From: Candidatus Pantoea carbekii
GTDB lineage: Bacteria > Pseudomonadota > Gammaproteobacteria > Enterobacterales > Enterobacteriaceae
Length of the DNA: 64,000 bases
Direction: 5' to 3'
NCBI RefSeq assembly: GCF_000971765.1
Contig: NZ_CP010907.1
Span: 838,338-902,337 of the forward strand
Numbering within the stretch: the stretch's first letter is position 1; each line of letters starts with the position of its first letter. Shown here in pieces: positions 55,612 to 64,000 of this stretch. The translations under genes and the position numbers were made by a program. Below the pieces are notes generated by a model. That model did not search any database and was not told where the DNA came from. It saw nothing but the letters and a program-made list of their open reading frames with translations.

Positions 55612-56346
55612 ATGGCAAGAATAGATTTATCAAAATTGAATAATCTATCGAAAATCGATCGTATTCAAGCATTGGCAGAATTTAATATAAAATTGGAGAA
55701 ATATTCTGCCCAAGAACGTGTGAGTTGGGCGTTGCAGACATTACCAGACGTGCCCGTACTTTCCTCTAGTTTTGGAATTCAAGCAGCAGTTTTACTGCAT
55801 ATGCTTACACAGCAGCATCCTAAAATTCCAATAATATTAAATGATACAGGTTATCTATTTCCTGAAACTTATCATTTTATTGATGAACTTACCGAAAAAT
55901 TAAATCTCAATCTATATGTTTTTCGCGCTGAAATTTCTCCATCGTGGCAAGAGGCTCGTTATGGAAAATTATGGGAACAGGGTCTTAAGGGCATTGAACG
56001 GTACAACCAAATAAATAAAGTAGAACCAATGAATCGTGCTTTACAAACTTTATGTGCACAGACTTGGTTTTCCGGTTTGCGCCGAGAGCAATCGAGTAGT
56101 CGTACAAACTTACCAATTTTAGCAATTCAACGTTCTGTCTTCAAAATATTGCCTATTATCGATTGGAATGATTATGAAGTACACAAGTATCTTAAACAGT
56201 ATGGACTCAAATATCATCCACTTTGGGAACAAGGATACCGATCCGTAGGGGATATTCATACTAGCAGTAAATGGCATGCAAATATATCCGAAGAAAAAAC
56301 GCGTTTCTTCGGTTTGAAACGCGAATGTGGGCTACATGAAGATTAA
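55612..56346 (+). CDS. cysH: Phosphoadenosine phosphosulfate reductase
   Basis: Reduces PAPS to sulfite with thioredoxin or glutaredoxin. It has 244 residues from the ATG at 55612 ([10 protein letters not shown]), the same as E. coli CysH. The frame is open six codons upstream into cysI, but there is no family match there. Landmarks: [14 protein letters not shown] (PP-loop-like), [21 protein letters not shown], and the catalytic Cys in the C-terminal KRECGLHED. It lacks the paired cysteines of the Fe-S APS reductases, so it is the PAPS-specific type, in line with the presence of cysC. Confidence 0.96.
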   Translation: MARIDLSKLNNLSKIDRIQALAEFNIKLEKYSAQERVSWALQTLPDVPVLSSSFGIQAAVLLHMLTQQHPKIPIILNDTGYLFPETYHFIDELTEKLNLNLYVFRAEISPSWQEARYGKLWEQGLKGIERYNQINKVEPMNRALQTLCAQTWFSGLRREQSSSRTNLPILAIQRSVFKILPIIDWNDYEVHKYLKQYGLKYHPLWEQGYRSVGDIHTSSKWHANISEEKTRFFGLKRECGLHED

Positions 56347-56651
56347 ACAGTCTTATTTTAAACAGAGTAAGATTTTTTGTCTATTAGTATAGAGAATAGC
56401 TAAATACTTTTTTATTTAGCATTAGATATATAAAAATTATATATGAAATTTTCATTGTTTTTAATTATTCAATCGGAAAATAGTTATTACTAAGTAATAT
56501 GTATTTTAAATAAAAACCATATTTTCATATATTAATTATGACATAAAATTGATGATAGAGTAATGTTATTCCATTTTGTAACTATTTATTCCTATTGATA
56601 ATTTCAGCTATCAAAATGAGGAAACGTATATTTACTGTACATTATTCTAAT
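56347..56651. other. Gap between cysH and cysG
   Basis: About 300 bases with no separate gene. The break suggests that cysG-cysD-cysN-cysC form a second transcription unit with a promoter here. Part of it is open in the cysG frame (from 56595), but those residues have no family match. Confidence 0.5.
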
Positions 56652-58034
56652 ATGAGAATGGTTGATGTGGATTACTTACCTCTTTTTATGAATCTTAAAA
56701 ACCGTTCAGTACTAGTTGTAGGTGGTGGTAATACTGCGGCAAGAAAAGTTAAATTTTTACATCGTGCCGGAGCTCTTATACAAATAGTAGCACATAAGCT
56801 AGGAAATGAACTACAAGCGTTACTAAATATTAAAACTATTAAGTGGATTGCGCATAATTTTGATCCAATACAATTAGATAATGTTTTTTTAGTCATTGCT
56901 GCAACTGATAATCATGATTGTAATAAACAAATTTTTGAAGCTGCTAATTCTCGATATAAATTTGTAAACGTTGTAGATGACCAAAAAAAATGTAATTTTA
57001 TCTTTCCTTCAATTGTCGATCGTTCCCCTTTTTTAGTAGCTATTTCTTCTAGTGGAACTGCACCTGTTTTAGCTCGATTATTACGTGAAAAAATCGAATC
57101 CCTATTACCTGCTAATTTTGGACAAGTCGCTGAAATAGCGGGTCAATGGCGAGAAACAGTTAAAAAAACATATCGTAAAATATCTGAACGACGTCATTTT
57201 TGGGAAGATGTTTTTAATGGTTTATTCACTGGTCAGATAATAAATAGAAAATTTAACGACGCAAATTCTACTTTAAAATATGAACTAGCAAAACATAGAA
57301 AAAATCAAGGCCAAATTACGTTAGTAGGTGCTGGTCCTGGTGATAGCGGATTACTAACATTAAGAGGATTACAAGTTATGCAGTTAGCTGATGTAGTCCT
57401 ATACGATTATCTAGTAAGTGATGAAGTATTAGAGTTAATACGCCGCGATGCAGAACGCATCTGTGTTGGTAAACGTGCTGGCGAACATTCGATCTCTCAG
57501 AATAGAATCAATAAGTTATTAGTTAAACTAGCTCAAGAAGGTAAACGAGTAGTGCGTTTGAAAAATGGCGATCCTTTTATTTTTGGCCGGGGAGGAGAAG
57601 AATTACAAGCTGCACAAATTGCTGGTATTCCATTTCAGGTAGTACCAGGAATTACTTCTGGTATAGGTGTCACAGCTTATGCTGGCATTCCTTTGACTCA
57701 CCGTGAGTTTGCACATAGCGTATTGTTTATTACTGGCCAGTGTTGCGCAAATAGACAAGAGATACACTGGCCATCTTTAACAACCTCATTTTACCAAACT
57801 ATTGTAATTTATATGGGGACACTCAAGGCGAGAGAAATAAAGACAGCGTTAATTACATATGGACGTGATCCTATAACACCCGTTGCAGTGATCAGCTGTG
57901 GTACACGACAAAATCAACAGGTTTTAATTGGTACGTTAAAACAACTTGACATACTTGTTGCAACTGCTCCTAAACCATCAATCTTAATCATAGGTGAAGT
58001 GGTCAAATTACATAAAAGGTTAGCTTGGTTTTAA
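56652..58034 (+). CDS. cysG: Siroheme synthase CysG (trifunctional)
   Basis: Makes siroheme for sulfite reductase from uroporphyrinogen III: two SAM-dependent methylations, NAD-dependent oxidation and iron insertion. From the ATG at 56652 the product is 460 residues (457 in E. coli). The N-terminal dehydrogenase/chelatase domain (about 1-205) shows [13 protein letters not shown] and [19 protein letters not shown]. The C-terminal methylase domain (about 225-460) shows [33 protein letters not shown] (Asn for the usual Gly) and [20 protein letters not shown]. The start is uncertain: ATGs at 56616 and 56658 are alternatives. In E. coli cysG is with the nitrite reductase genes; its place before cysDNC here is seen in other enterobacteria and groups siroheme with its user. 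Confidence 0.94.
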   Translation: MRMVDVDYLPLFMNLKNRSVLVVGGGNTAARKVKFLHRAGALIQIVAHKLGNELQALLNIKTIKWIAHNFDPIQLDNVFLVIAATDNHDCNKQIFEAANSRYKFVNVVDDQKKCNFIFPSIVDRSPFLVAISSSGTAPVLARLLREKIESLLPANFGQVAEIAGQWRETVKKTYRKISERRHFWEDVFNGLFTGQIINRKFNDANSTLKYELAKHRKNQGQITLVGAGPGDSGLLTLRGLQVMQLADVVLYDYLVSDEVLELIRRDAERICVGKRAGEHSISQNRINKLLVKLAQEGKRVVRLKNGDPFIFGRGGEELQAAQIAGIPFQVVPGITSGIGVTAYAGIPLTHREFAHSVLFITGQCCANRQEIHWPSLTTSFYQTIVIYMGTLKAREIKTALITYGRDPITPVAVISCGTRQNQQVLIGTLKQLDILVATAPKPSILIIGEVVKLHKRLAWF

Positions 58035-58098
58035 CATAAGATATTTTTAACAGTTTGATATATATAATATAATATTATTATTTTTTTTAAGGAATATT

Positions 58099-59007
58099 AT
58101 GAAGCAAAACCATCTGACTCATCTCCATCAACTAGAGGTAGAGAGTATTCATATTATACGTGAAGTAGTAGCAGAATTTAGTAATCCAGTAATGATGTAT
58201 TCAATAGGTAAAGATTCTTCGGTCATGTTACATTTAGCACGTAAGGCCTTTTATCCCGGTATGCTACCGTTCCCTATATTACATATTGATACTGGATGGA
58301 AATTTAAAGCAATGTATGAATTTCGTGACCGTATAGTAAAAGAGATAGGAGCCGAATTATTGGTGTATCGTAATCCAGAAGGTGTAGCAATGAATATTAA
58401 TCCTTTTATTCATGGTAGTGCTAAATACACTGATATTATGAAAACTGAAGCATTAAAACAGGCTTTAAATAAATATAGCTTTGATGCAGCTTTTGGTGGA
58501 GCCCGTCGTGATGAAGAGCAATCTCGAGCTAAAGAACGGATATATTCATTTCGTGACCGTTTTCATCGTTGGGAACCTAAAAATCAACGTCCAGAATTAT
58601 GGCATAATTACAATAGTAAAATTAATAAAGGAGAAAATATTCGTGTTTTTCCACTTTCTAACTGGACTGAATTAGATATTTGGCAATATATTTTTTTAGA
58701 AGGGATCACAATTGTTCCTTTGTATTTTGCTGCATTACGTTCAGTCTTAGAGCGGAATAGTATGCTGATCATGATTGATGATGATCGTATTAATCTACAA
58801 TTAGGTGAAGTAATTAAACAACGTATAGTGCGTTTCCGAACCCTTGGTTGTTGGCCTCTAACTGGAGCAATAGAATCAAAAGCTGAGACATTACCACAAA
58901 TTATTGAGGAAATGTTAGTATCAGCTAACAGCGAACGTCATGGTCGTGTTATTGATTATGATCAAAATACTTCAATGGAACTAAAGAAACGTCAAGGCTA
59001 TTTCTAA
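58099..59007 (+). CDS. cysD: Sulfate adenylyltransferase subunit 2
   Basis: Small catalytic subunit of ATP sulfurylase, forming APS from ATP and sulfate. It has 302 residues, the same as E. coli CysD. The PP-loop is in [19 protein letters not shown] near residues 32-50; [36 protein letters not shown] and [15 protein letters not shown] are strongly conserved. AAGGAA precedes the ATG. cysN follows after 10 bases; the two proteins form the GTP-driven complex. Confidence 0.97.
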   Translation: MKQNHLTHLHQLEVESIHIIREVVAEFSNPVMMYSIGKDSSVMLHLARKAFYPGMLPFPILHIDTGWKFKAMYEFRDRIVKEIGAELLVYRNPEGVAMNINPFIHGSAKYTDIMKTEALKQALNKYSFDAAFGGARRDEEQSRAKERIYSFRDRFHRWEPKNQRPELWHNYNSKINKGENIRVFPLSNWTELDIWQYIFLEGITIVPLYFAALRSVLERNSMLIMIDDDRINLQLGEVIKQRIVRFRTLGCWPLTGAIESKAETLPQIIEEMLVSANSERHGRVIDYDQNTSMELKKRQGYF

Positions 59008-59017
59008 GGTGGTATAG

Positions 59018-60445
59018 ATGAATAGTATTACTGTAAAACAGATTGCTGATAAAGGTGGCATAGAAGCCTGGTTAGTTGAACAAAAATATAAAAATTCACT
59101 CCGTTTTATGACATGTGGCAGTGTAGATGACGGTAAAAGTACGTTAATTGGTCGGTTATTACTCGATACTGGACATATTTATAAAGATCAACTTTCATCT
59201 TTATATCGTGATAATAAACGTCATGGCACACAAGGAAAAAAACTTGATTTAGCTTTACTAATAGATGGGTTACAAGCTGAACGTGAACAAGGTATTACCA
59301 TTGATATTGCTTATCGTTATTTCTCTACTGAAAAATGCAAGTTTATCATTGCTGACACGCCAGGACATGAACAGTATACTCGTAATATGGCGACAGCTGC
59401 TTCTACTAGCGATTTAGCTATTTTATTAATCGATGCATTGAAAGGTCTATTAGATCAAACGCGTCGACATAGTTTTATATCTGTATTATTAGGTATTAAA
59501 CATTTAGTGGTAGCTGTTAACAAAATGGATTTAATACAGTATAGAAAAGAAATCTTTGAAAAGATAAAAAAAGATTATTGCGATTTTGCTACTCAGTTAT
59601 CTGAAGATCTTAATATAAAGTTTGTGCCAATATCAGCATTAGAAGGCGATAACGTAGCTATATCGAGTCACAATATGAAATGGTATACTGGTCCAACATT
59701 GATTGAAATATTGGAAATGACAAATGTTAATCGTATGAATGATAATCAACCTGTACGTTTTCCAGTGCAATATGTTAACCGGCAAAATTGTAAATTTCGT
59801 GGTTATTCCGGCACTCTAATTTCTGGAATGTTGCATGTAGGACAATGTTTAAAAGTATTACCATCTAGAGTTCACACTACTATAGCACGTATAGTAACAT
59901 TTGATGGAGATCTACAAAAGGTAAGTTCTGGTGAAGCAATAACTTTAATATTTAAAGATGAAATTGACGTTAGTCGTGGCGATTTATTAGTTGATTCAAA
60001 AGATACTACTATAAAAGTAGTGCAATCTGCAACTGTTGATGTGGTATGGATGGTAGAACAACCATTAAAAGTAGGCCAAAATTATGAGGTAAAAATAGCT
60101 AATAGAAAAACTCGAGTTAGCATAGAAAAAATTTTCTACCAAATAGCAATAAATACATTACAAAAACATATTACTGATAAAATTTCACTTAATGGTATTG
60201 GTTTAGTTGAAATCTCTTTTGAGGAACCGATGGCCTTAGATGAATATCATCAAAATCGAGTTACTGGCGGTATGATCTTTATCGATCGAATAAGCAATAA
60301 TACTGTAGGAGCAGGTATGATTAATCAACTGCAACTAAAGGGTTATCAGAACCACGAGTATAGTAATTTTGAGTTAGAATTGAATAATTTTATTTGTCGT
60401 TATTTTCCACACTGGCATACTCGAAATTTATTAGGTCGTAATTAA
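59018..60445 (+). CDS. cysN: Sulfate adenylyltransferase subunit 1 (GTPase)
   Basis: GTPase subunit that drives APS formation by GTP hydrolysis. It has 475 residues, identical in length to E. coli CysN. The G motifs resemble EF-Tu/EF-1alpha: [15 protein letters not shown] (G1, about residues 34-48), [13 protein letters not shown] (G2), [12 protein letters not shown] (G3) and AVNKMDL (G4), followed by two beta-barrel domains. Its stop overlaps the cysC start by one base (TAATG). E. coli CysN and CysC are separate, as here, rather than fused as in some bacteria. Confidence 0.97.
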   Translation: MNSITVKQIADKGGIEAWLVEQKYKNSLRFMTCGSVDDGKSTLIGRLLLDTGHIYKDQLSSLYRDNKRHGTQGKKLDLALLIDGLQAEREQGITIDIAYRYFSTEKCKFIIADTPGHEQYTRNMATAASTSDLAILLIDALKGLLDQTRRHSFISVLLGIKHLVVAVNKMDLIQYRKEIFEKIKKDYCDFATQLSEDLNIKFVPISALEGDNVAISSHNMKWYTGPTLIEILEMTNVNRMNDNQPVRFPVQYVNRQNCKFRGYSGTLISGMLHVGQCLKVLPSRVHTTIARIVTFDGDLQKVSSGEAITLIFKDEIDVSRGDLLVDSKDTTIKVVQSATVDVVWMVEQPLKVGQNYEVKIANRKTRVSIEKIFYQIAINTLQKHITDKISLNGIGLVEISFEEPMALDEYHQNRVTGGMIFIDRISNNTVGAGMINQLQLKGYQNHEYSNFELELNNFICRYFPHWHTRNLLGRN

Positions 60446-61050
60446 TGAAATTGTATGATCATAATTTAGTATGGCATAAGTCTAAAATAACGCGTATTGA
60501 TCGCGAGTATCGACATGGTCATCAAAGTATTCTACTTTGGTTCACTGGACTTTCAGGTTCCGGAAAATCTACTTTAGCTAATTCGCTGGAGCAACAATTT
60601 TATCAATTAGGTATTAGTACTTATTTAATAGATGGTGATAATATACGTCATGGTTTATGTCGTGATCTTGGATTTAGTAATAGTGATCGAAAAGAACACA
60701 TTCGTCGTGTTGGAGAAGTAGCAAAACTCATGGTTGATGCAGGGCTAGTAGTATTAGTGGCGTGCATTTCTCCGTTTTCTTCTGAACGGAAAATGGTGCG
60801 TAATTTATTAGGAAAAGGCCATTTTATTGAAATATATGTTGACACTCCATTGCAAGTATGCGAAGAACGTGATCCTAAAAATTTATATAAAAAAGCACGT
60901 TCTGGTCAACTGCTCAATTTTACTGGACTAGATAGCTTATACGAAATACCAAACAATCCAGAGATTCATGTTGATGGAGAGAAACCAATTAACGTCTTGA
61001 ATATTCAAGTGTTAAATTTTTTACGTCAACGTAATATTATTAATTTTTAA
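60445..61050 (+). CDS. cysC: Adenylylsulfate kinase
   Basis: Phosphorylates APS at the 3' position to make PAPS for CysH. It has 201 residues, the same as E. coli CysC. The P-loop is [17 protein letters not shown] near residues 32-48; [20 protein letters not shown] binds [16 protein letters not shown] holds the phospho-acceptor region, and [22 protein letters not shown] is the family lid. It closes the cysG-cysD-cysN-cysC run. The gap to ftsB is about 240 bases, so a new unit probably begins there. Confidence 0.97.
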   Translation: MKLYDHNLVWHKSKITRIDREYRHGHQSILLWFTGLSGSGKSTLANSLEQQFYQLGISTYLIDGDNIRHGLCRDLGFSNSDRKEHIRRVGEVAKLMVDAGLVVLVACISPFSSERKMVRNLLGKGHFIEIYVDTPLQVCEERDPKNLYKKARSGQLLNFTGLDSLYEIPNNPEIHVDGEKPINVLNIQVLNFLRQRNIINF

Positions 61051-61274
61051 AAAACTTTTAATAGCATTCATGTTACTTACTTTAGTATCGAAAATTTTTT
61101 GAATACTTAATCATTTCTATACTATAAAGATCAGATTCTATCTAAATCATAGTGATTCATATTCATAATATAGGTTAAATTATTTTAATAATACATATAT
61201 TATCACATATGTTATGTATACACATTTTATTGAAATTTTCAAAAATAATTATAGGGAATAATTGAGCTGTATTT

Positions 61275-61317
61275 AGGGAGGTAGTAGGATGGGAAAGCAA
61301 TTATTTGGATTCTACTT
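61275..61317 (+). other. Displaced start region of ftsB
   Basis: A strong AGGGAGG (61275-61281) lies 7 bases before ATG at 61289, which reads [17 protein letters not shown] and stops at a TAG at 61352-61354. Adding one T to the TTT at 61304-61306 turns it into [20 protein letters not shown], in frame with the rest of FtsB. This is the expected start and transmembrane segment, so a single base seems to be missing here. Confidence 0.8.
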
Positions 61318-61569
61318 ATGCTACTTGGATGGCTACAATATTCCTTATGGTTAGGAAAAAATGGCATACATGATTACATGCGTATCAATAGCGCTGTATT
61401 GTCACAGCAAGTAAACAATGCTAAACTTAAAGCACGTAACCGTCAGTTATTTATTGAAATTGATGAACTTACTACGGGATATGAAACACTTGAAGAACAT
61501 GCACGTAATGAACTAAATATGATCAAACCGGGTGAGGTTTTTTATCGTTTAGTACATATACCGCAATAG
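61318..61569 (+). CDS. ftsB: Cell division protein FtsB (start region frameshifted)
   Basis: Bitopic inner-membrane protein that, with FtsL and FtsQ, links early and late parts of the division machinery. The intact frame from ATG 61318 gives 83 residues; E. coli FtsB has 103. [20 protein letters not shown], the coiled-coil stretch [18 protein letters not shown] and [22 protein letters not shown] are typical. Started here, the membrane segment would be only about a dozen residues, and there is no Shine-Dalgarno before this ATG. The proper start, with a strong one, is at 61289 but one base out of frame. The E. coli C-terminal tail beyond YRLV is also shortened. Possible explanations are a sequencing error, a real damaging mutation, or rescue by frameshifting. 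ispD follows, as in E. coli. Confidence 0.85.
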   Translation: MLLGWLQYSLWLGKNGIHDYMRINSAVLSQQVNNAKLKARNRQLFIEIDELTTGYETLEEHARNELNMIKPGEVFYRLVHIPQ

Positions 61570-61625
61570 ATGATAAATAGATCATTATATATAATATTAG
61601 GCATACAAATTGGTAATAATTAATT

Positions 61626-62324
61626 ATGAATAGCTGTTCTATAGGGATAGATATCATTGCCTTGGTACCTGCTGCTGGTATCGGTAGTCGTATGCAAACT
61701 ATATGTCCCAAACAATATCTAACTATAGGTCAATCTACAGTACTTGAACATAGTATTACCTGTTTATTATCACACTCGCAAATCAAAAAAGCAGTAGTAG
61801 CACTGAGTATAAATGATGGTTGGTTTGATGCATTACCGTTCTCAAAAGATTCGCGAGTACTTCGTGTGATAGGTGGTACTACACGTGCAGAATCGGTTTT
61901 AGCATGTTTAGTAGCTGTCAAATCTAATTGGGTATTAGTACACGATGCAGTACGTCCTTGTTTACATATGGATGATTTAAAACGTTTATTAGCTTGTCGT
62001 AGCCAGGACAATAAAATTGGTGCGATTTTAGCAGTCCCAGTGAATGATACTATCAAGCGAAGTATGAGAGGTAAAGCTGTTATTTCATGTACTATCGAAC
62101 GTCAAAATTTGTGGCATGCTTTAACACCTCAATTTTTCCCTTATCTTTTGTTAAAAAATTGTCTTATATATGCTATAAATAAAGGTGCTATAATTACCGA
62201 TGATTCTTCAGCTCTTGAATATTGCGGTTATTATCCCGATTTAATCAGTGCGCGAAATGATAACATTAAGTTAACTCAACCAGAAGATTTAGCATTAGCC
62301 GCTTCCTATCTTAACTATATTTAA
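61626..62324 (+). CDS. ispD: 2-C-methyl-D-erythritol 4-phosphate cytidylyltransferase
   Basis: Third step of the MEP isoprenoid pathway: attaches CMP to methylerythritol phosphate. The 232-residue protein (236 in E. coli) has the nucleotide-binding [20 protein letters not shown] near residues 12-31, VHDAVRPCL near 105-113, PVNDTIKRS and [10 protein letters not shown]. It begins 56 bases after ftsB and is followed 10 bases later by ispF. The ftsB-ispD-ispF order is that of E. coli. Confidence 0.96.
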   Translation: MNSCSIGIDIIALVPAAGIGSRMQTICPKQYLTIGQSTVLEHSITCLLSHSQIKKAVVALSINDGWFDALPFSKDSRVLRVIGGTTRAESVLACLVAVKSNWVLVHDAVRPCLHMDDLKRLLACRSQDNKIGAILAVPVNDTIKRSMRGKAVISCTIERQNLWHALTPQFFPYLLLKNCLIYAINKGAIITDDSSALEYCGYYPDLISARNDNIKLTQPEDLALAASYLNYI

Positions 62325-62334
62325 AAATCAGAAT

Positions 62335-62820
62335 ATGATACGTATAGGTCATGGTTTCGATATTCATGCATTTGGGGGTAATAGGCCCTTAGTAATTGGA
62401 GGTGTAAATATCCCTTTTAAACAGGGAGTTGTTGCACATTCTGATGGTGATGTAGCATTACATGCTTTGATGGATGCATTGCTTGGTGCTCTTGCAATGG
62501 GAGATATTGGAGAAATCTTTCCTAATACAGAACAAAAATTTAAAAACGCAAATAGTCGTGATTTATTGCGTAAAATTTGGCATTTGATTCAACTTAACAG
62601 CTATATAATCGGTAATCTTGACCTAACTATTATTGCTGAAGCACCTAAAATGTTGTTATATATCCCACAAATGCGAATCAATATTTCTAAAGATCTCGGT
62701 TGTGACGTTCATCGTATTAGTATTAAATCAACTACGAATGAAAAATTAGGTTTTATTGGTCGAGGTGAAGGAATTGCTTGTGAAGCTCTTTCTCTATTAA
62801 AATACCATAATAAACAATAA
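62335..62820 (+). CDS. ispF: 2-C-methyl-D-erythritol 2,4-cyclodiphosphate synthase
   Basis: Fifth step of the MEP pathway, closing the cyclic diphosphate. The 161-residue product (159 in E. coli) starts [19 protein letters not shown], in which Asp and His bind the active-site metal. [20 protein letters not shown] supplies the third ligand, and [21 protein letters not shown] is the conserved C-terminal segment. The start is 10 bases after the ispD stop. In E. coli truD, surE and pcm follow; here 529 gene-free bases lead straight to nlpD. Confidence 0.96.
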   Translation: MIRIGHGFDIHAFGGNRPLVIGGVNIPFKQGVVAHSDGDVALHALMDALLGALAMGDIGEIFPNTEQKFKNANSRDLLRKIWHLIQLNSYIIGNLDLTIIAEAPKMLLYIPQMRINISKDLGCDVHRISIKSTTNEKLGFIGRGEGIACEALSLLKYHNKQ

Positions 62821-63349
62821 ATTCTAAGTTTAGACTTAATAGCTGTCAATTCGATGGTAATGCAACACTCTTGTTTTTCTTGTGTCACAGATTATAGCAA
62901 GAATTTTGAGTTATTGTTTTAAAAAGAATTTTGATTCCATCACATTGATGTTAAATATTATTTAAGAATAAAATAAGAACTTTTCATATAAGTTGGCAAT
63001 GATTCTGTAATACTTACCTATAAAAATTTACCGCTATACAACAATTCCCATCATTAACTTTTGTATGCGTATGTAAAATTTGAGCTATATCTCAATATAG
63101 TCGTTAATATATAGCTATCACCATTATTTTGTAGTTGATAAAATGTTTTATCTTTATTTTAAATAAAAATAATAACATTCTATATTACAAATACATTTAT
63201 AATGTATGATATTCAAAGCAAAAAACTTTTAAAGTTTAATGAATACGAATGATAATAATCAACATTTAATATAAATACATAACTAACTAATTAATTAAAA
63301 AAAGGTTTTTAACATTGCTATTGTGGGGGATAGTGGGGAAGCAATAAAT
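62821..63349. other. Gene-free stretch where truD-surE-pcm sit in E. coli
   Basis: 529 AT-rich bases with no recognisable gene. In E. coli truD, surE and pcm, about 2.5 kb together, lie between ispF and nlpD. Their loss leaves this stretch, which must now contain the nlpD promoter. A GGGGA tract just before nlpD (63325-63329, 63335-63339) is the only G-rich spot and may act as its ribosome-binding region, though the spacing to the ATG is a little long. Confidence 0.55.
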
Positions 63350-64000
63350 ATGGAAGGCATAGTCTTTCAATTGCGTTGTTTAACAGTATTTTTATTGGGA
63401 AGTGTTTGGTTGATAGGATGTAGCTACTGCACTAGTCCAGCTCCCATTAGACAGATTAAGAATAAAGTAATGTCTACCATAACATCATCTTTAAGTAATA
63501 CTATGCTAACAAAGCAAAATAAGAAGGAAGTAAATGGATCTAAATCAACTGTTTTCAGTAAAAAACATCAGCTGAATGATCATAAGTATATGGTATATAA
63601 TAGAAATTATATAAAGATTCCGAAAAAAATATACCATTTTAACATTTACACTGTGCAAAACGATGATACTCTATTCTACATAACCTGGGTTACTGGAAAC
63701 AATGTTCGTAATTTAGCGAAATATAATAAAATTTCAAAACCTTATATTGTTATTCATGCACAAATATTGAAGGTAAGGGTTAATAAGAAAACTAATAGTA
63801 GTAGTTCAATAATTAATAAAAAAAATGATACTCAAAACAATATAGTAAATAATATACAGCAATCAAAAATCAAATGTAATCCTGTTATACAACAACCTAT
63901 TTGTGCTGTTAATTTAGTAACTGCTTCAGATCACAAATTATTTATCTCAAAGAAACTAAACAATAAAGTGATACTTTCTGTTAGTAAAGCACCTTTAGTT
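63350..64000 (+). CDS. nlpD: Murein hydrolase activator NlpD, N-terminal part (runs off the window)
   Basis: Outer-membrane lipoprotein that activates the amidase AmiC to split septal peptidoglycan in E. coli. The frame is open from ATG 63350 to the last base (217 codons). A signal peptide with hydrophobic core (LTVFLLGSVWLIG) ends in the lipobox LIGC, with Cys at residue 24. After a low-complexity linker, YNRNYIKIPKKIY leads into a LysM domain at about residues 99-144 (IYTVQNDDTLFYITWVTGNN and RNLAKYNKISKPY). The C-terminal LytM-like domain would lie beyond the end, so I cannot say if it is intact. The LysM end has IHAQILKV where NVGQTLQV is usual. Lgt, encoded earlier, would lipidate it. 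Confidence 0.9.
   Translation, partial: MEGIVFQLRCLTVFLLGSVWLIGCSYCTSPAPIRQIKNKVMSTITSSLSNTMLTKQNKKEVNGSKSTVFSKKHQLNDHKYMVYNRNYIKIPKKIYHFNIYTVQNDDTLFYITWVTGNNVRNLAKYNKISKPYIVIHAQILKVRVNKKTNSSSSIINKKNDTQNNIVNNIQQSKIKCNPVIQQPICAVNLVTASDHKLFISKKLNNKVILSVSKAPLV

Overview
The window is a 64 kb piece of a shrinking gammaproteobacterial chromosome from the Enterobacterales. By eye it is strongly AT-rich (around 30% GC; not computed). Every protein I could identify aligns almost end to end with an Escherichia coli housekeeping protein. About a quarter of the DNA is gene-free and even richer in A and T, and I found no phage, insertion sequence, CRISPR array or recently acquired island. This combination is typical of an obligate insect symbiont with a genome of under about 1 Mb, of the Buchnera, Ishikawaella, Pantoea carbekii, Blochmannia or Baumannia kind. 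I cannot name the species from the sequence alone.

The gene order follows the E. coli map from about 66 to 61.5 minutes in one direction, with many genes dropped. From recalled E. coli positions, roughly 200 kb there is represented by 64 kb here. In order: (1) pgk, fbaA, rpiA, serA, fau, zapA, pepP, ygfZ, sdhE (1-11.3 kb): glycolysis, pentose phosphate, serine, folate repair and Fe-S/flavin assembly; (2) recJ, prfB, lysS, lysA (11.7-18.2 kb): DNA repair, translation and the last lysine step; (3) mutH, rppH, ptsP, lgt, thyA (18.4-24 kb); (4) recC, a 2 kb gap where ptrA sits in E. coli, recB, recD, argA (24.5-36.7 kb); (5) one initiator tRNA and queF (37.2-39.4 kb); (6) ssb and uvrA (39.8-43.4 kb), which lie near 92 minutes in E. 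coli and mark the clear break in colinearity; (7) relA, pyrG, eno, queE, queD (44.3-51.8 kb); (8) cysJ, cysI, cysH, cysG, cysD, cysN, cysC (52-61 kb); (9) ftsB, ispD, ispF and the start of nlpD (61.3-64 kb).

The contents point to a nutritional partner that still makes its own building blocks. The whole sulfate-to-sulfide route, with siroheme synthesis, is present together with serA, which feeds serine toward cysteine. argA and lysA are the first step of arginine and the last step of lysine synthesis. queE, queD and queF cover three steps toward the modified base queuosine. RecBCD, RecJ, MutH and UvrA show that repair has been kept better than in the most reduced symbionts.

I saw no previously undescribed multi-gene system. 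The points most worth a second look are: an apparent one-base frameshift at the start of ftsB; a RelA that keeps its synthetase site but has lost its C-terminal regulatory domains; the conserved programmed frameshift in prfB; a 43 bp near-perfect palindrome between mutH and rppH; a long hairpin before lysA; long A runs inside recB, recC and lgt; and the erased ptrA, 6S RNA, amiC and truD-surE-pcm loci.
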